The notes under the pieces: model-generated
The model's input: only the letters and a program-made list of their open reading frames with translations
What the model was told of the DNA's origin: nothing
Database searches by the model: none
In this document: piece after piece, positions 57,308 through 64,000 of the stretch
Layout of the letters: every line of letters starts with the position of its first letter
Numbering within the stretch: the stretch's first letter is position 1
Made by a program: the position numbers and the translations under genes
Source: Agromyces bauzanensis
Lineage (GTDB): Bacteria > Actinomycetota > Actinomycetes > Actinomycetales > Microbacteriaceae
Assembly (NCBI RefSeq): GCF_014645655.1
Contig: NZ_BMMD01000015.1
Coordinates: forward strand, 11,406-75,405
Length of the DNA: 64,000 nt
Direction of reading: 5' to 3'

Positions 57308-57910
57308 TCATGATGCCCTGATCGGCGAGTACCGTGTCGCCGACCACGCGTCACCCACCGCGCTCGCCTTCGTGTCGCGCCATCCGGCCGCGCGCAGCAC
57401 CGCACGGACGGCGTTGTCGCCGGGCGCCGTCGACTCGCGGCCCTTGCCGTGCACGATCCAGACGTGCGTTGCGATGCCGCACTCCCGGAACCACACGGGC
57501 AGCATCCCGAGTTCGCCGTCGTCGCGGACGACCACGACGATCAACTCGGCCTCCCACGGCGCCGCACGTGGGGCATCCGCCAGCGCATCCTCGAGCTCGG
57601 GCACGGGCAGCTCGCCGCGCACGGCAACGGTCGTGCCGTGCGTGACGCCGAGCTTCTCGGTGAGCGACGGCGGCGGCGTGGTGAGCGCGTCGGCCCACGC
57701 GGACGCCGCTGGGCCGAGCCGGAACCGATACGTGTCCCCATCGGCCTCGAACGACACGATCCCGTCGGCCGCCTGCACCTGCGACCACGCGTTGCGCGGC
57801 ACGCGCGCGCGTCGTTCACCCGATATATGCAACCCCGCCGACTCCAGATGCAGCGTCACCGCGGCACCCCCGTGCTCGCCGATCCAGGTTGCCTTCGCCT
57901 GCCTCCCCAT
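57308..57910 (-). CDS. DUF3052-like hypothetical protein
   Basis: A 200-residue protein. An N-terminal beta-rich domain (MGRQAKATWIGEHGGAAVTLHLESAGLHI) is followed by a part similar to DUF3052: LTEKLGVTHGTTVAVRG, a variable acidic segment, then HVWIVHGKGRESTAPGDNAVRAVLRAAGWRDTKASAVGDAWSATR. The similarity is moderate and unverified. It ends 4 bp before the PhzF-family start on the same strand. Confidence 0.65.
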   Translation of the reverse strand: MGRQAKATWIGEHGGAAVTLHLESAGLHISGERRARVPRNAWSQVQAADGIVSFEADGDTYRFRLGPAASAWADALTTPPPSLTEKLGVTHGTTVAVRGELPVPELEDALADAPRAAPWEAELIVVVVRDDGELGMLPVWFRECGIATHVWIVHGKGRESTAPGDNAVRAVLRAAGWRDTKASAVGDAWSATRYSPIRAS

Positions 57911-58002
57911 ACTTCAAACCCCCCGCATCATGATCGTCGCCCTCGCGGCATGATGCAATGCCCCCAAGGGGTGTCATGGGGGCATTGCAGGCAAGGAGCG
58001 GC

Positions 58003-58443
58003 TCAGGCCTCCTGCTCGGCCCCGAATCGACCGCGGGCCTCGACGGGGATGAGCGGATGCTCCGCCCGCGCCCTGATCTGCTGCACCGCCCACGAGTTGC
58101 CGTCGGGGTCGGCGAAGCCGAAGAACCTGCCGCCGTCGCGCGGGTCGATCACCTGGATCCCGCTGCATTCGACGCCACGTTCGAGCAGTTCGGCACGCGC
58201 CGCCTCGGCGTCGGCGACGACCAGCTGCACGCCCTTCAGCGACCCGGGCGCCATCTCGTGCTGGGCGGGAAGGGTGCCCATGACGATCGAGCAGCCCGAC
58301 CCGCACGGGGTGAGCTGCGCGAAGTGCATGTCGCCCATGGCGGTGTCGTGGTCGAGCTCGAACCCCACGCGATCGCGGTAGAACTCGATGGCGCGATCCA
58401 GGTCGCTGACCGGGACGATGACGACCTCGAGGGTCCAGTCCAT
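58003..58443 (-). CDS. VOC-family (glyoxalase/bleomycin-resistance-like) protein
   Basis: A 146-residue metal-binding VOC fold: VIVPVSDLDRAIEFYRDRVGFELDHDT, then GVQLVVADAEAARAELLERGVE and GRFFGFADPDGNSWAVQQI. It is the last gene of the ArsR-SRPBCC-VOC operon. Members range from dioxygenases to antibiotic-binding proteins; function here unknown. Confidence 0.92.
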   Translation of the reverse strand: MDWTLEVVIVPVSDLDRAIEFYRDRVGFELDHDTAMGDMHFAQLTPCGSGCSIVMGTLPAQHEMAPGSLKGVQLVVADAEAARAELLERGVECSGIQVIDPRDGGRFFGFADPDGNSWAVQQIRARAEHPLIPVEARGRFGAEQEA

Positions 58444-58471
58444 GATGTGCTCCTTCTTCGCAGCTCGGGGC

Positions 58472-58954
58472 TCAGGCACCGAGCAGCTGCTCGAGTCGCT
58501 GGTAGCCCTCGCGGACGCCGAGCTCCATGTTGCTCTGGATCATGCCGTCGCGCGCCTCGAGGCTCGGATACACGGAGTGCGCCCGGAGGCGCGTGCGCCC
58601 GTCGCCGAGGTCGTCGAACGTCAGCGACTCGACGCTCACGACATCGGGGAAACCCTCGAACTCGAAGGTCTGGATCACCAGCTCGTTCTCGCGCACCGTG
58701 TGGAACGTGCCGTTGAACGCGTACGCCTCGCCCTCGGGGTTGGTGTGCAGGTACCGGTAGTCGCCGTGGCTGACGAAGTCCCAGCGGTCGACGGCCATCT
58801 CGTAGCCGTTCGGCCCCAGCCACCGCTTCACGAGCTCTGGGTCGCGGTGCGCATTGAACACGGCGGCCACGGGCGCGTCGAACTCGCGCTCGATCTCGAT
58901 GAAGGGCAGGCCCTCGGGCGCGCTGATGGTGACGGGGTTGCTTGTGGTGGTCAT
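58472..58954 (-). CDS. SRPBCC/AHSA1-domain protein
   Basis: A 160-residue ligand-binding fold: IEIEREFDAPVAAVFNAHRDPELVKRWLGPNGYEM, then DYRYLHTNPEGEAYAFNGTFH and the C-terminal helix GMIQSNMELGVREGYQRLEQLL. AHSA1-like proteins are very often encoded next to an ArsR regulator, as here, where the two overlap by 4 bp. Ligand unknown. Confidence 0.92.
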   Translation of the reverse strand: MTTTSNPVTISAPEGLPFIEIEREFDAPVAAVFNAHRDPELVKRWLGPNGYEMAVDRWDFVSHGDYRYLHTNPEGEAYAFNGTFHTVRENELVIQTFEFEGFPDVVSVESLTFDDLGDGRTRLRAHSVYPSLEARDGMIQSNMELGVREGYQRLEQLLGA

Positions 58955-59364
58955 TGTCCTGTCTTTTCCTGTATCGGACCGGTGTCGGCACCGGTTCCGG
59001 GTTGGCTATCGGATGCTGCGGCGTGCGTGCCGCGGTCGGTTGCGAGCAGCGCGTCCAACGCGCGGAACTGCTGCTCGTGGATCAGCCGGTAGCGGTCGAT
59101 CCACGCGGTGAGGGCCTCGAGCTGCGCGGCATCCAGGTGCACCGGACGTCGTTGCGCGTCGCGGCTGCGAGTCACGAGGCCGGCCTGCTCGAGCACCTGG
59201 ATGTGCTTCGAGACGGCCTGCTTGGTGATCTGGAACGGCTCGGCGAGCTCGTTGACCGTGGCCGACCCCCGGCTCAGGCGGGCGATGATGCCCCGTCGCA
59301 CCGGATCGGCGAGGGCCATGAAGGCGCGGTCGAGACGGTCGTCGGCGCTCGGGTCCACGATCAT
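58951..59364 (-). CDS. ArsR-family transcriptional regulator
   Basis: A 137-residue winged-helix repressor. FMALADPVRRGIIARLSRGSATVNELAEPFQITKQAVSKHIQVLEQAGLVTR is the DNA-binding domain (about residues 15-66). No Cys pair for metal binding, so it senses something else; such ArsR proteins usually control the adjacent SRPBCC gene. ATG 59364 has GGAGG upstream. A dyad and AT-rich promoter lie immediately upstream. Confidence 0.92.
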   Translation of the reverse strand: MIVDPSADDRLDRAFMALADPVRRGIIARLSRGSATVNELAEPFQITKQAVSKHIQVLEQAGLVTRSRDAQRRPVHLDAAQLEALTAWIDRYRLIHEQQFRALDALLATDRGTHAAASDSQPGTGADTGPIQEKTGQ

Positions 59365-59388
59365 CACCTGCCTCCTCCTCGTTCTCAA

Positions 59389-59420
59389 TCGATCGCTTGA
59401 TCAACCAATTGATTGATAAA
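59389..59420 (-). promoter_or_regulatory. AT-rich operator/promoter of the ArsR operon
   Basis: TCAACCAATTGATTGA (59401-59416) is a 16-bp dyad with one mismatched pair. TTGATCAA overlaps it (59397-59404) and a related GATCGCTTGATC precedes it. The stretch is far richer in A+T than its surroundings and sits 25-55 bp upstream of the arsR start, fitting autoregulation. Confidence 0.65.
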
Positions 59421-59532
59421 GGGTACGACGCCTGAACCTCATCGTCAAGTGGGTGCTTCAGGGGACTCGTGGAGCCGTGGCATCCGGAACAGAATCGGGC
59501 GGAGGAACGAAGACCGCGACCTGGAGGCGACG

Positions 59533-59955
59533 ATGCCCGTCACGCTCAACCCGTACCTGAACTTCCGTGACAACGCCCGCGAGGCGTTGGAGTTCTACCA
59601 CGACGTGCTCGGCGGTGAACTCACCATCTCGACGTTCGCCGACTCCCAGGCGGCCCGGGATCCAGCCGAGAACGACCTCGTCATGCACGGCCAGATCGAC
59701 GGCGCGGGCGACGACGATGCGACGCTTCGCGGCTACAGGGACAGGCTCACCGAGGGCCGGAAATGCGCGAACGGATGCCGCGCCGCGCCTCACTGTGAGG
59801 CGCCGGCTGCGGCATCCGCTCGTCGACCGGCCCTTCGACGAACTCAGGGACCGGTGGGGGTGCGAGAACTACGCGATGACGCGGATGTTCTCGGCCTGCA
59901 GGCCCTTCGGGCCGCGGGCGGTCTCGAATTCGACCTTCTGGTTCTCCTCGAGTGA
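59533..59955 (+). pseudogene. PhnB-like VOC gene with internal deletion and lost C-terminus
   Basis: The first 50 residues match PhnB-type proteins (MPVTLNPYLNFRDNAREALEFYHDVLGGE, ISTFADSQ, DPAENDLVMHGQI). The usual middle segment is missing, and sequence resumes with DDDATLRGYRDRLTEG, which corresponds to a much later part of the family. After that the frame runs through an unrelated Arg/Ala-rich stretch, across an intergenic repeat and into the antisense of the csp gene, stopping at 59955. A gene broken by deletion is the best reading. Confidence 0.75.
59826..59855. repeat. Palindromic CCCTTCGACGAACTCAGGG element
   Basis: ACCGGCCCT and AGGGACCGGT pair around TCGACGAACTC. This word (CCCTTCGACAAGCTCAGGG and variants) is a familiar intergenic palindrome in Microbacteriaceae and other bacteria. 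Here it lies just beyond the csp stop and may serve as its terminator. Confidence 0.7.
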
Positions 59956-60075
59956 GCGGTATCCGCCCGACGCGATCGCGCTGAAGTGCGCGAAGACGTC
60001 GGCGGTGCCGTCATCCGGGGCGATGAAGCCGAAGCCCTTGTCGGCGTTGAACCACTTGACGGTTCCGGTTGCCAT
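59869..60075 (-). CDS. cspA: Cold-shock protein (CspA family), copy 1
   Basis: A 68-residue OB-fold RNA chaperone. RNP1 is KGFGFI (about residues 13-18) and RNP2 VFAHF (27-31), and it starts [14 protein letters not shown]. It ends ENIRVIA. The desaturase gene lies 107 bp upstream on the same strand. Confidence 0.96.
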   Translation of the reverse strand: MATGTVKWFNADKGFGFIAPDDGTADVFAHFSAIASGGYRSLEENQKVEFETARGPKGLQAENIRVIA

Positions 60076-60182
60076 ATTCTTTTCCTTCTGTAAAGCCGAG
60101 CCGCTCTGCGGCTGCGACGTGCACGACTCGGGGCCGTGCTGGGTTCCGACGGCGACGTCCGCCGCCGGAAGTGCGTGGTCGA

Positions 60183-61307
60183 TCAGACCCGACGGAACTG
60201 ATTCACCATCGGGCAGTCGAACGGGTCGCGCGCGGCGAGGCCGACGCGGTTCAGGTAACGGACGACGATGGCATAGGACTGCAGCACCGTCGTCTCGGTG
60301 TAGGGCACGTCGAGCGTGCGGCAGTACTCGCGCACGACCTCGCGGGTCTTCGCGAGGTGCGGACGCGGCATGTTCGGGAAGAGGTGGTGCTCGACCTGAT
60401 AGTTGAGTCCACCGAAGAGCGCACTCGCCCACCAGCCGCCCGAGATGTTGCGCGAGGTCAGCACCTGCTTCGAGAAGAAGTCGAGCTTCGCGTCCTTCGG
60501 GATGATCGGCATGCCCTTGTGGTTGGGTGCGAACGAGGCGCCCATGTAGATGCCGAACACCGCGAGCTGCACGCCGATGAAGGCGAACGCCATGCCGAGC
60601 GGGAGGAACGTGAAGATCGCCCCGAAATAGATCGCGAACCGCGCGGCCATGAGGCCGAGCTCGATCCAGCGACCCTTGACTGGTCCCCGCGCGAAGAGCG
60701 TGCGGAGCGAGGTGACGTGCAGGTTGATGCCCTCGAGCGTCAGCATCGGGAAGAACAGCCAGCCCTGCCTGCGCGTGACGAACGCCATGACACCGCGCTG
60801 CTTCGCCGCCGACTCCTCCGTGAAGGAGATCGTGTCGAAGTCGATGTCGGGGTCCTTGCCGAGCTTGTTCGGGTTGGCGTGGTGGCGCGTGTGCTTCGTC
60901 ATCCACCAGGCGTAGCTGATGCCGACCACGCCGGCCGCGAGGAAGCGCCCGACCCGGTCGTTCGCGGGACCCGATTCGAGCACCGCACGGTGCGAGGCCT
61001 CATGGGCGAGGAAGGCGAACTGCGTGAAGATCAGGCCCAGTGCACCCGCGATGAGGAGCTGGAACCACGAGTCGCCGAGCAGGATGAACCCCGTGATCGC
61101 GCCGCCGAGCGCGAGCGTGAGCAGCGAGACGAGCGCGAGGTAGAACCACCGCGCGCGGTTCAGGAGGCCGGATTCGCGAGCGACCCGGGAAAGTGCCGTA
61201 TAGCTCCGTGTGATGTCCATGGAGCCGGTGCGGGGCTTCGTGACCCGGATCGCACCGAGGGTTTCGGTGTGAGAGATGTGTTCGTCCCAGCTGGTCGTCG
61301 ACTTCAC
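60183..61307 (-). CDS. Membrane fatty-acid desaturase
   Basis: A 374-residue acyl-lipid desaturase that puts double bonds into membrane fatty acids. The three di-iron histidine boxes are HEASH, HTRHH and QVEHHLFP. Four membrane helices occur in two pairs (about 55-105 and 200-245). This group is close to linoleoyl/delta-desaturase types of Actinobacteria. The position directly upstream of a csp gene suggests cold control. Confidence 0.94.
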   Translation of the reverse strand: MKSTTSWDEHISHTETLGAIRVTKPRTGSMDITRSYTALSRVARESGLLNRARWFYLALVSLLTLALGGAITGFILLGDSWFQLLIAGALGLIFTQFAFLAHEASHRAVLESGPANDRVGRFLAAGVVGISYAWWMTKHTRHHANPNKLGKDPDIDFDTISFTEESAAKQRGVMAFVTRRQGWLFFPMLTLEGINLHVTSLRTLFARGPVKGRWIELGLMAARFAIYFGAIFTFLPLGMAFAFIGVQLAVFGIYMGASFAPNHKGMPIIPKDAKLDFFSKQVLTSRNISGGWWASALFGGLNYQVEHHLFPNMPRPHLAKTREVVREYCRTLDVPYTETTVLQSYAIVVRYLNRVGLAARDPFDCPMVNQFRRV

Positions 61308-61602
61308 AGCCGGGGATTCGCGGGTAGACCACCCGCTGCAGATATCCCGAGTCTAGGGTCTTTGAATGAGAAGGGGCTGTGAGGCTCGCGGATTCGTCCG
61401 GTTCACCGTGCGGCGTCGGCCGCGGTGCGGAGCTCCTCGACGGACGTCCCGTGCCGGCCATGGCAGGAGCGTAGGAGCCGCGGCCGCGCCGGCGAGGGAG
61501 TTGCGGTGAATCGGCGCGCCGGGCCGCAACCGGGCGGCTGCCCGGGCTCGGCCCAGCCGGCACGGGCCGTTCGAGTCGGGACATCCGGTGCAGACTGGAC
61601 CC
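61308..61602. other. Divergent spacer
   Basis: About 295 bp between the desaturase and epimerase starts. It must hold both promoters; no clear boxes, dyads or small genes were found. Confidence 0.5.
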
Positions 61603-62451
61603 ATGCGCATCATCGTCACCGGGGGAACCGGCAAGCTCGGCCGCACCGTCGTCCGCACGCTCCGGGAGGAGGGGCACAAGGTCTGGAACCTCGACCTGCA
61701 CGGCAGGCGCGGCGGGTTCATCCGCGTCGAGATGACCGACTACGGGCAGGTGATCGACGCCATCGCGGGCGTCGATGACCGCCACTCGGGGGTCGACGCG
61801 ATCGTGCACCTCGCGGCCATCCCCGCGCCGGGGCTCGAGAGCGACGTGGCAACCTTCCACAACAACATGCTCGCGACCTACAACGTCTTCCAGGCCGCGC
61901 GGCGCCTCGGGATCCGGCGCATCGTGTACGCCTCGAGCGAGACCGTGCTCGGCCTGCCCTTCGACACCCCGCCGCCCTACCTCCCGGTCGACGAGGAGTA
62001 CCCGGCCCGCCCCGAGAGCACGTACTCGCTCGTGAAGCACCTCGAGGAGCAGCTGGCGATCGAGCTCGTGCGCTGGGATCCCGCGCTGTCGATCACGGCG
62101 CTGCGGTTCTCGAACGTGATGGACCCCGAGGACTACGACGCGTTCCCGTCGTTCGACGCTGACGCGACGCTGCGCAAGTGGAACCTGTGGGGCTACATCG
62201 ACGCGCGCGACGGCGCGCAGGCCGTGAGCCGCGCGCTCGCCACGGCCCAGCCCGGCTTCGAGCGGTTCATCATCGCCGCGGCCGACAATGTGATGAGTCG
62301 CCCGAACTCCGAGCTCGTCGCCGAGGTGTTCCCGGATGTCCCGGTGCGCGGCGAACTCGGCGTCAACGACACGCTCCTCTCCATTGAGAAGGCTCGCCGC
62401 CTGCTCGGCTACGAGCCGCGGCACTCGTGGCGCGACTCCATCGTGGGTTGA
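61603..62451 (+). CDS. NAD-dependent epimerase/dehydratase
   Basis: A 282-residue short-chain dehydrogenase of the extended type. The NAD motif is TGGTGKLGRTVV (about residues 6-17), and the catalytic region is YASSETVLG with the later Tyr and Lys in YSLVKHLEEQ. It resembles UDP-glucose epimerase-like proteins and uronate dehydrogenases; substrate unknown. It faces the second csp gene across a strong hairpin. Confidence 0.9.
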   Translation: MRIIVTGGTGKLGRTVVRTLREEGHKVWNLDLHGRRGGFIRVEMTDYGQVIDAIAGVDDRHSGVDAIVHLAAIPAPGLESDVATFHNNMLATYNVFQAARRLGIRRIVYASSETVLGLPFDTPPPYLPVDEEYPARPESTYSLVKHLEEQLAIELVRWDPALSITALRFSNVMDPEDYDAFPSFDADATLRKWNLWGYIDARDGAQAVSRALATAQPGFERFIIAAADNVMSRPNSELVAEVFPDVPVRGELGVNDTLLSIEKARRLLGYEPRHSWRDSIVG

Positions 62452-62457
62452 GCGCAG

Positions 62458-62503
62458 ACGACGAACGCCGTCGCAGCCCGTGAGTGGCGACGGCGTTCGT
62501 CGT
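62458..62503. terminator. Bidirectional terminator, perfect 17-bp stem
   Basis: A 17-bp perfect inverted repeat (62458-62474 and 62487-62503, containing ACGAACGCCGTCGC) encloses a 12-nt loop between the convergent epimerase and csp copy 2. It lies 6-9 bp from both stops. Confidence 0.85.
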
Positions 62504-62511
62504 GTTGCGAC

Positions 62512-62715
62512 CTAGAGGGCGCGGATGTTCTCCGCCTGCAGGCCCTTGGGGCCCTGCGCGACCTCGAACTCGACCTTCTGTCCCTCATCGAGCGAACGGT
62601 AGCCGCTGCCCGTGATGGCGCTGAAGTGCGCGAAGACGTCGGCCGAGCCGTCGTCGGGGGCGATGAAGCCGAAGCCCTTTTCGGCGTTGAACCACTTGAC
62701 GGTTCCGGTTGCCAT
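62512..62715 (-). CDS. cspA: Cold-shock protein (CspA family), copy 2
   Basis: A 67-residue protein nearly identical to copy 1 at 59.9 kb: [28 protein letters not shown], a changed middle ([20 protein letters not shown]) and ENIRAL at the end. It has a long gene-free upstream region, as is usual for cold-induced csp genes. Confidence 0.96.
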   Translation of the reverse strand: MATGTVKWFNAEKGFGFIAPDDGSADVFAHFSAITGSGYRSLDEGQKVEFEVAQGPKGLQAENIRAL

Positions 62716-63076
62716 ACTGCTGTCCTTCTGTCGTGCGGGCCGCGTTCGCTGCCCGATGCGATCGAGTCGATCGCGGCCCCGACGGCCCGGTGCCGCCGAA
62801 GCGAGGGGCGAGAGGCGGGTGTGCGCTCAGGCATCCGCCGTCTCGTATCGGGTCATGCCACGCGGATCGGTCCGCCTCCGGGCAATCAGGTGGAGGCACG
62901 GGCGAGTGCCCGCTAGATGGAGGAATCGTTGAAGGCCACCATAGCGGCTTCCACCCCGCTGCACACCGTTCGCGACCGGATCGTGACCGCGCGTGACGCG
63001 CGGGATCTGTCCCTCGGAGGGGGGACATGCGGCACGATGCCAGCCGACTCGAAGCAAACCGGGGCAGAATCGTGGG
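62716..63076. other. Divergent spacer with csp leader
   Basis: About 360 bp between csp copy 2 and the VanZ-like gene. It probably contains a long csp 5' leader; I could not define its elements by eye. Confidence 0.45.
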
Positions 63077-63652
63077 ATGAACCGCCGCCCCCTGCGATTC
63101 TTCGCCCTCGCCTACTCCGTCGCCCTGCTGTGGGTGACCGTCGGGCCCGCGCCGTGGCGTGGCCGCGGCAACCAGTTCGACGGCGGCATCCTGAACCCCG
63201 ACGCGTGGACCGCGACCGTCACCTGGACGACGGGCTACCTCGCCGAGATGGCGTTCAACGTGGCGATGTTCGTGCCGGTGGGCGTCTTCGCCGCGCTCCT
63301 CATTCCGCGCCGCCGCTGGCCGCTGGCCGTCGTCGCCGGATTCGCCTTCACGGCGCTCATCGAGCTCATCCAAGTGTCCTCGTCCGATCGCATCTCCGAC
63401 CCGCGCGACCTGGTCATGAACGCGAGCGGCGCGGTGTTCGGCGTGCTGCTCGTGCTCGTCGCGCGCAGCCTTCGGCGGGCAGCGGCGGTCGCGTCGCCAC
63501 TGCCGAGCACGACGGATGCCACGACCGGGCGTCGCACGCCCGCGCACGCCGAGCTCGGCGAGTCGGGCGAGCCCGGCGAACCCGGCGAACCCGACGGCGC
63601 GGTCGTGGGCGCGAGCGCCTCCTCGCGCACGGTCGATCACACGGCCGCCTGA
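63077..63652 (+). CDS. VanZ-like membrane protein
   Basis: A 191-residue protein. VanZ features are four helices (about residues 8-22, 55-75, 82-98, 117-133) and the motif EMAFNVAMFVPVGVFAALLI with FTALIELIQV. The last 60 residues are hydrophilic, with the short tandem GEPGEPGEP. VanZ relatives are linked to teicoplanin resistance in enterococci; most genomic ones have no known role. Confidence 0.88.
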   Translation: MNRRPLRFFALAYSVALLWVTVGPAPWRGRGNQFDGGILNPDAWTATVTWTTGYLAEMAFNVAMFVPVGVFAALLIPRRRWPLAVVAGFAFTALIELIQVSSSDRISDPRDLVMNASGAVFGVLLVLVARSLRRAAAVASPLPSTTDATTGRRTPAHAELGESGEPGEPGEPDGAVVGASASSRTVDHTAA

Positions 63653-63688
63653 ACCGCACGTCCGGCCGACCGCCGCTACAGTGTTCGG

Positions 63689-64000
63689 GTGACCTCCCCC
63701 GCCGCGCCCTCCGCTCGGGCACGGCTCCCCTGGGTGCGCCTCGCGCTCGTCGGTGCGGCAGGGGGGCTGTTGTCGGGGGCCTTCGGCGTCGGCGGCGGCA
63801 TCCTCATGGTGCCGCTCCTCGTGACCTTCGCCGGCATGAACCAGCGCCGGGCCTCGGCGACGTCGCTCGCGGCGATCGTGCCGGCCGCCGTCGCCGGATC
63901 CATCACCTACCTCCTCAACGGCCAGGTCGACCTGATCGCCACGCTGTTCGTCGCGATCGGCGGCATCGCCGGGTCGTGGGTCGGGTCGTGGCTGCTCCGG
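63689..64000 (+). CDS. TauE/SafE-family permease, 5' part
   Basis: The first 104 codons of a sulfite/sulfonate exporter-type permease run off the window. GGLLSGAFGVGGGILMVPLLV, QRRASATSLAAIVPAAVAGSITYLLNGQVD and IGGIAGSWVGSWLL are classic for the family. GTG start at 63689. Confidence 0.9.
   Translation, partial: MTSPAAPSARARLPWVRLALVGAAGGLLSGAFGVGGGILMVPLLVTFAGMNQRRASATSLAAIVPAAVAGSITYLLNGQVDLIATLFVAIGGIAGSWVGSWLLR

Overview
The window is about 70% G+C, with dense, often overlapping genes, GTG and TTG starts alongside ATG, and a folate/pantothenate locus in the order typical of Actinobacteria. Protein families such as DUF3180, DUF7882, the DUF3516-type Ski2-like helicase and paired coiled-coil cell-wall hydrolases, plus the very common word GGATGCCG/CGGCATCC, point to a chromosome of Microbacteriaceae, probably Agromyces or a close relative. 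This assignment comes from family knowledge, not from a search.

Layout. 1-2.1 kb is a decayed edge: an IS3-type transposase remnant, a broken membrane-protein gene, one intact lipoprotein gene and a pirin gene that has lost its start codon and its C-terminal half. 2.1-5.5 kb holds a cardiolipin synthase with a translationally coupled 58-residue protein, and lysS. 5.7-16.9 kb is a housekeeping run on the minus strand, read as tilS - membrane protein - hpt - ftsH - folE - folP - folB - folK - DUF3180 - two bacterial PH-domain proteins - DUF2520 oxidoreductase - panC. From folE to panC every gene overlaps the next, so folate and pantothenate synthesis are tied to two membrane proteins of unknown role. 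ppa lies divergently beside tilS. 17.6-20.8 kb carries two related cell-wall hydrolases (NlpC/P60 and M23) and three tRNA genes (Glu, Asp, Phe).

20.8-36.1 kb is accessory and metabolic: a PspA envelope-stress pair, DUF2255 and DUF7882 proteins, a broken AraC regulator, small orphan genes, a PHP phosphoesterase, a RibD/DHFR-like reductase, a zinc alcohol dehydrogenase, a remnant of a cell-wall-binding protein, an EamA transporter, hydrolases, a zinc metallopeptidase, proline iminopeptidase, malate dehydrogenase, a GH16-like protein and a TetR regulator. 36.3-47.9 kb holds a large acyl-CoA oxidase-like enzyme, three tandem paralogous four-helix membrane proteins, RecQ, a secreted 5'-nucleotidase, a second EamA transporter and a Ski2-like helicase. 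48-57.9 kb has a large membrane-embedded alpha/beta hydrolase, a DUF1353 protein, an AEC permease, phosphoketolase, an aldo/keto reductase, a PhzF protein and a DUF3052-like protein.

58-64 kb begins with an ArsR-SRPBCC-VOC operon behind an AT-rich dyad. It is followed by a truncated PhnB-like gene and a cold-adaptation group in which two nearly identical cold-shock protein genes flank a fatty-acid desaturase and a sugar-nucleotide epimerase-like gene. The window ends with a VanZ-like protein and the start of a TauE/SafE permease. At least seven broken or truncated genes lie among otherwise intact housekeeping genes, so scattered gene decay is the clearest unusual feature. No rRNA, CRISPR array, prophage or recognisable defence island was seen.
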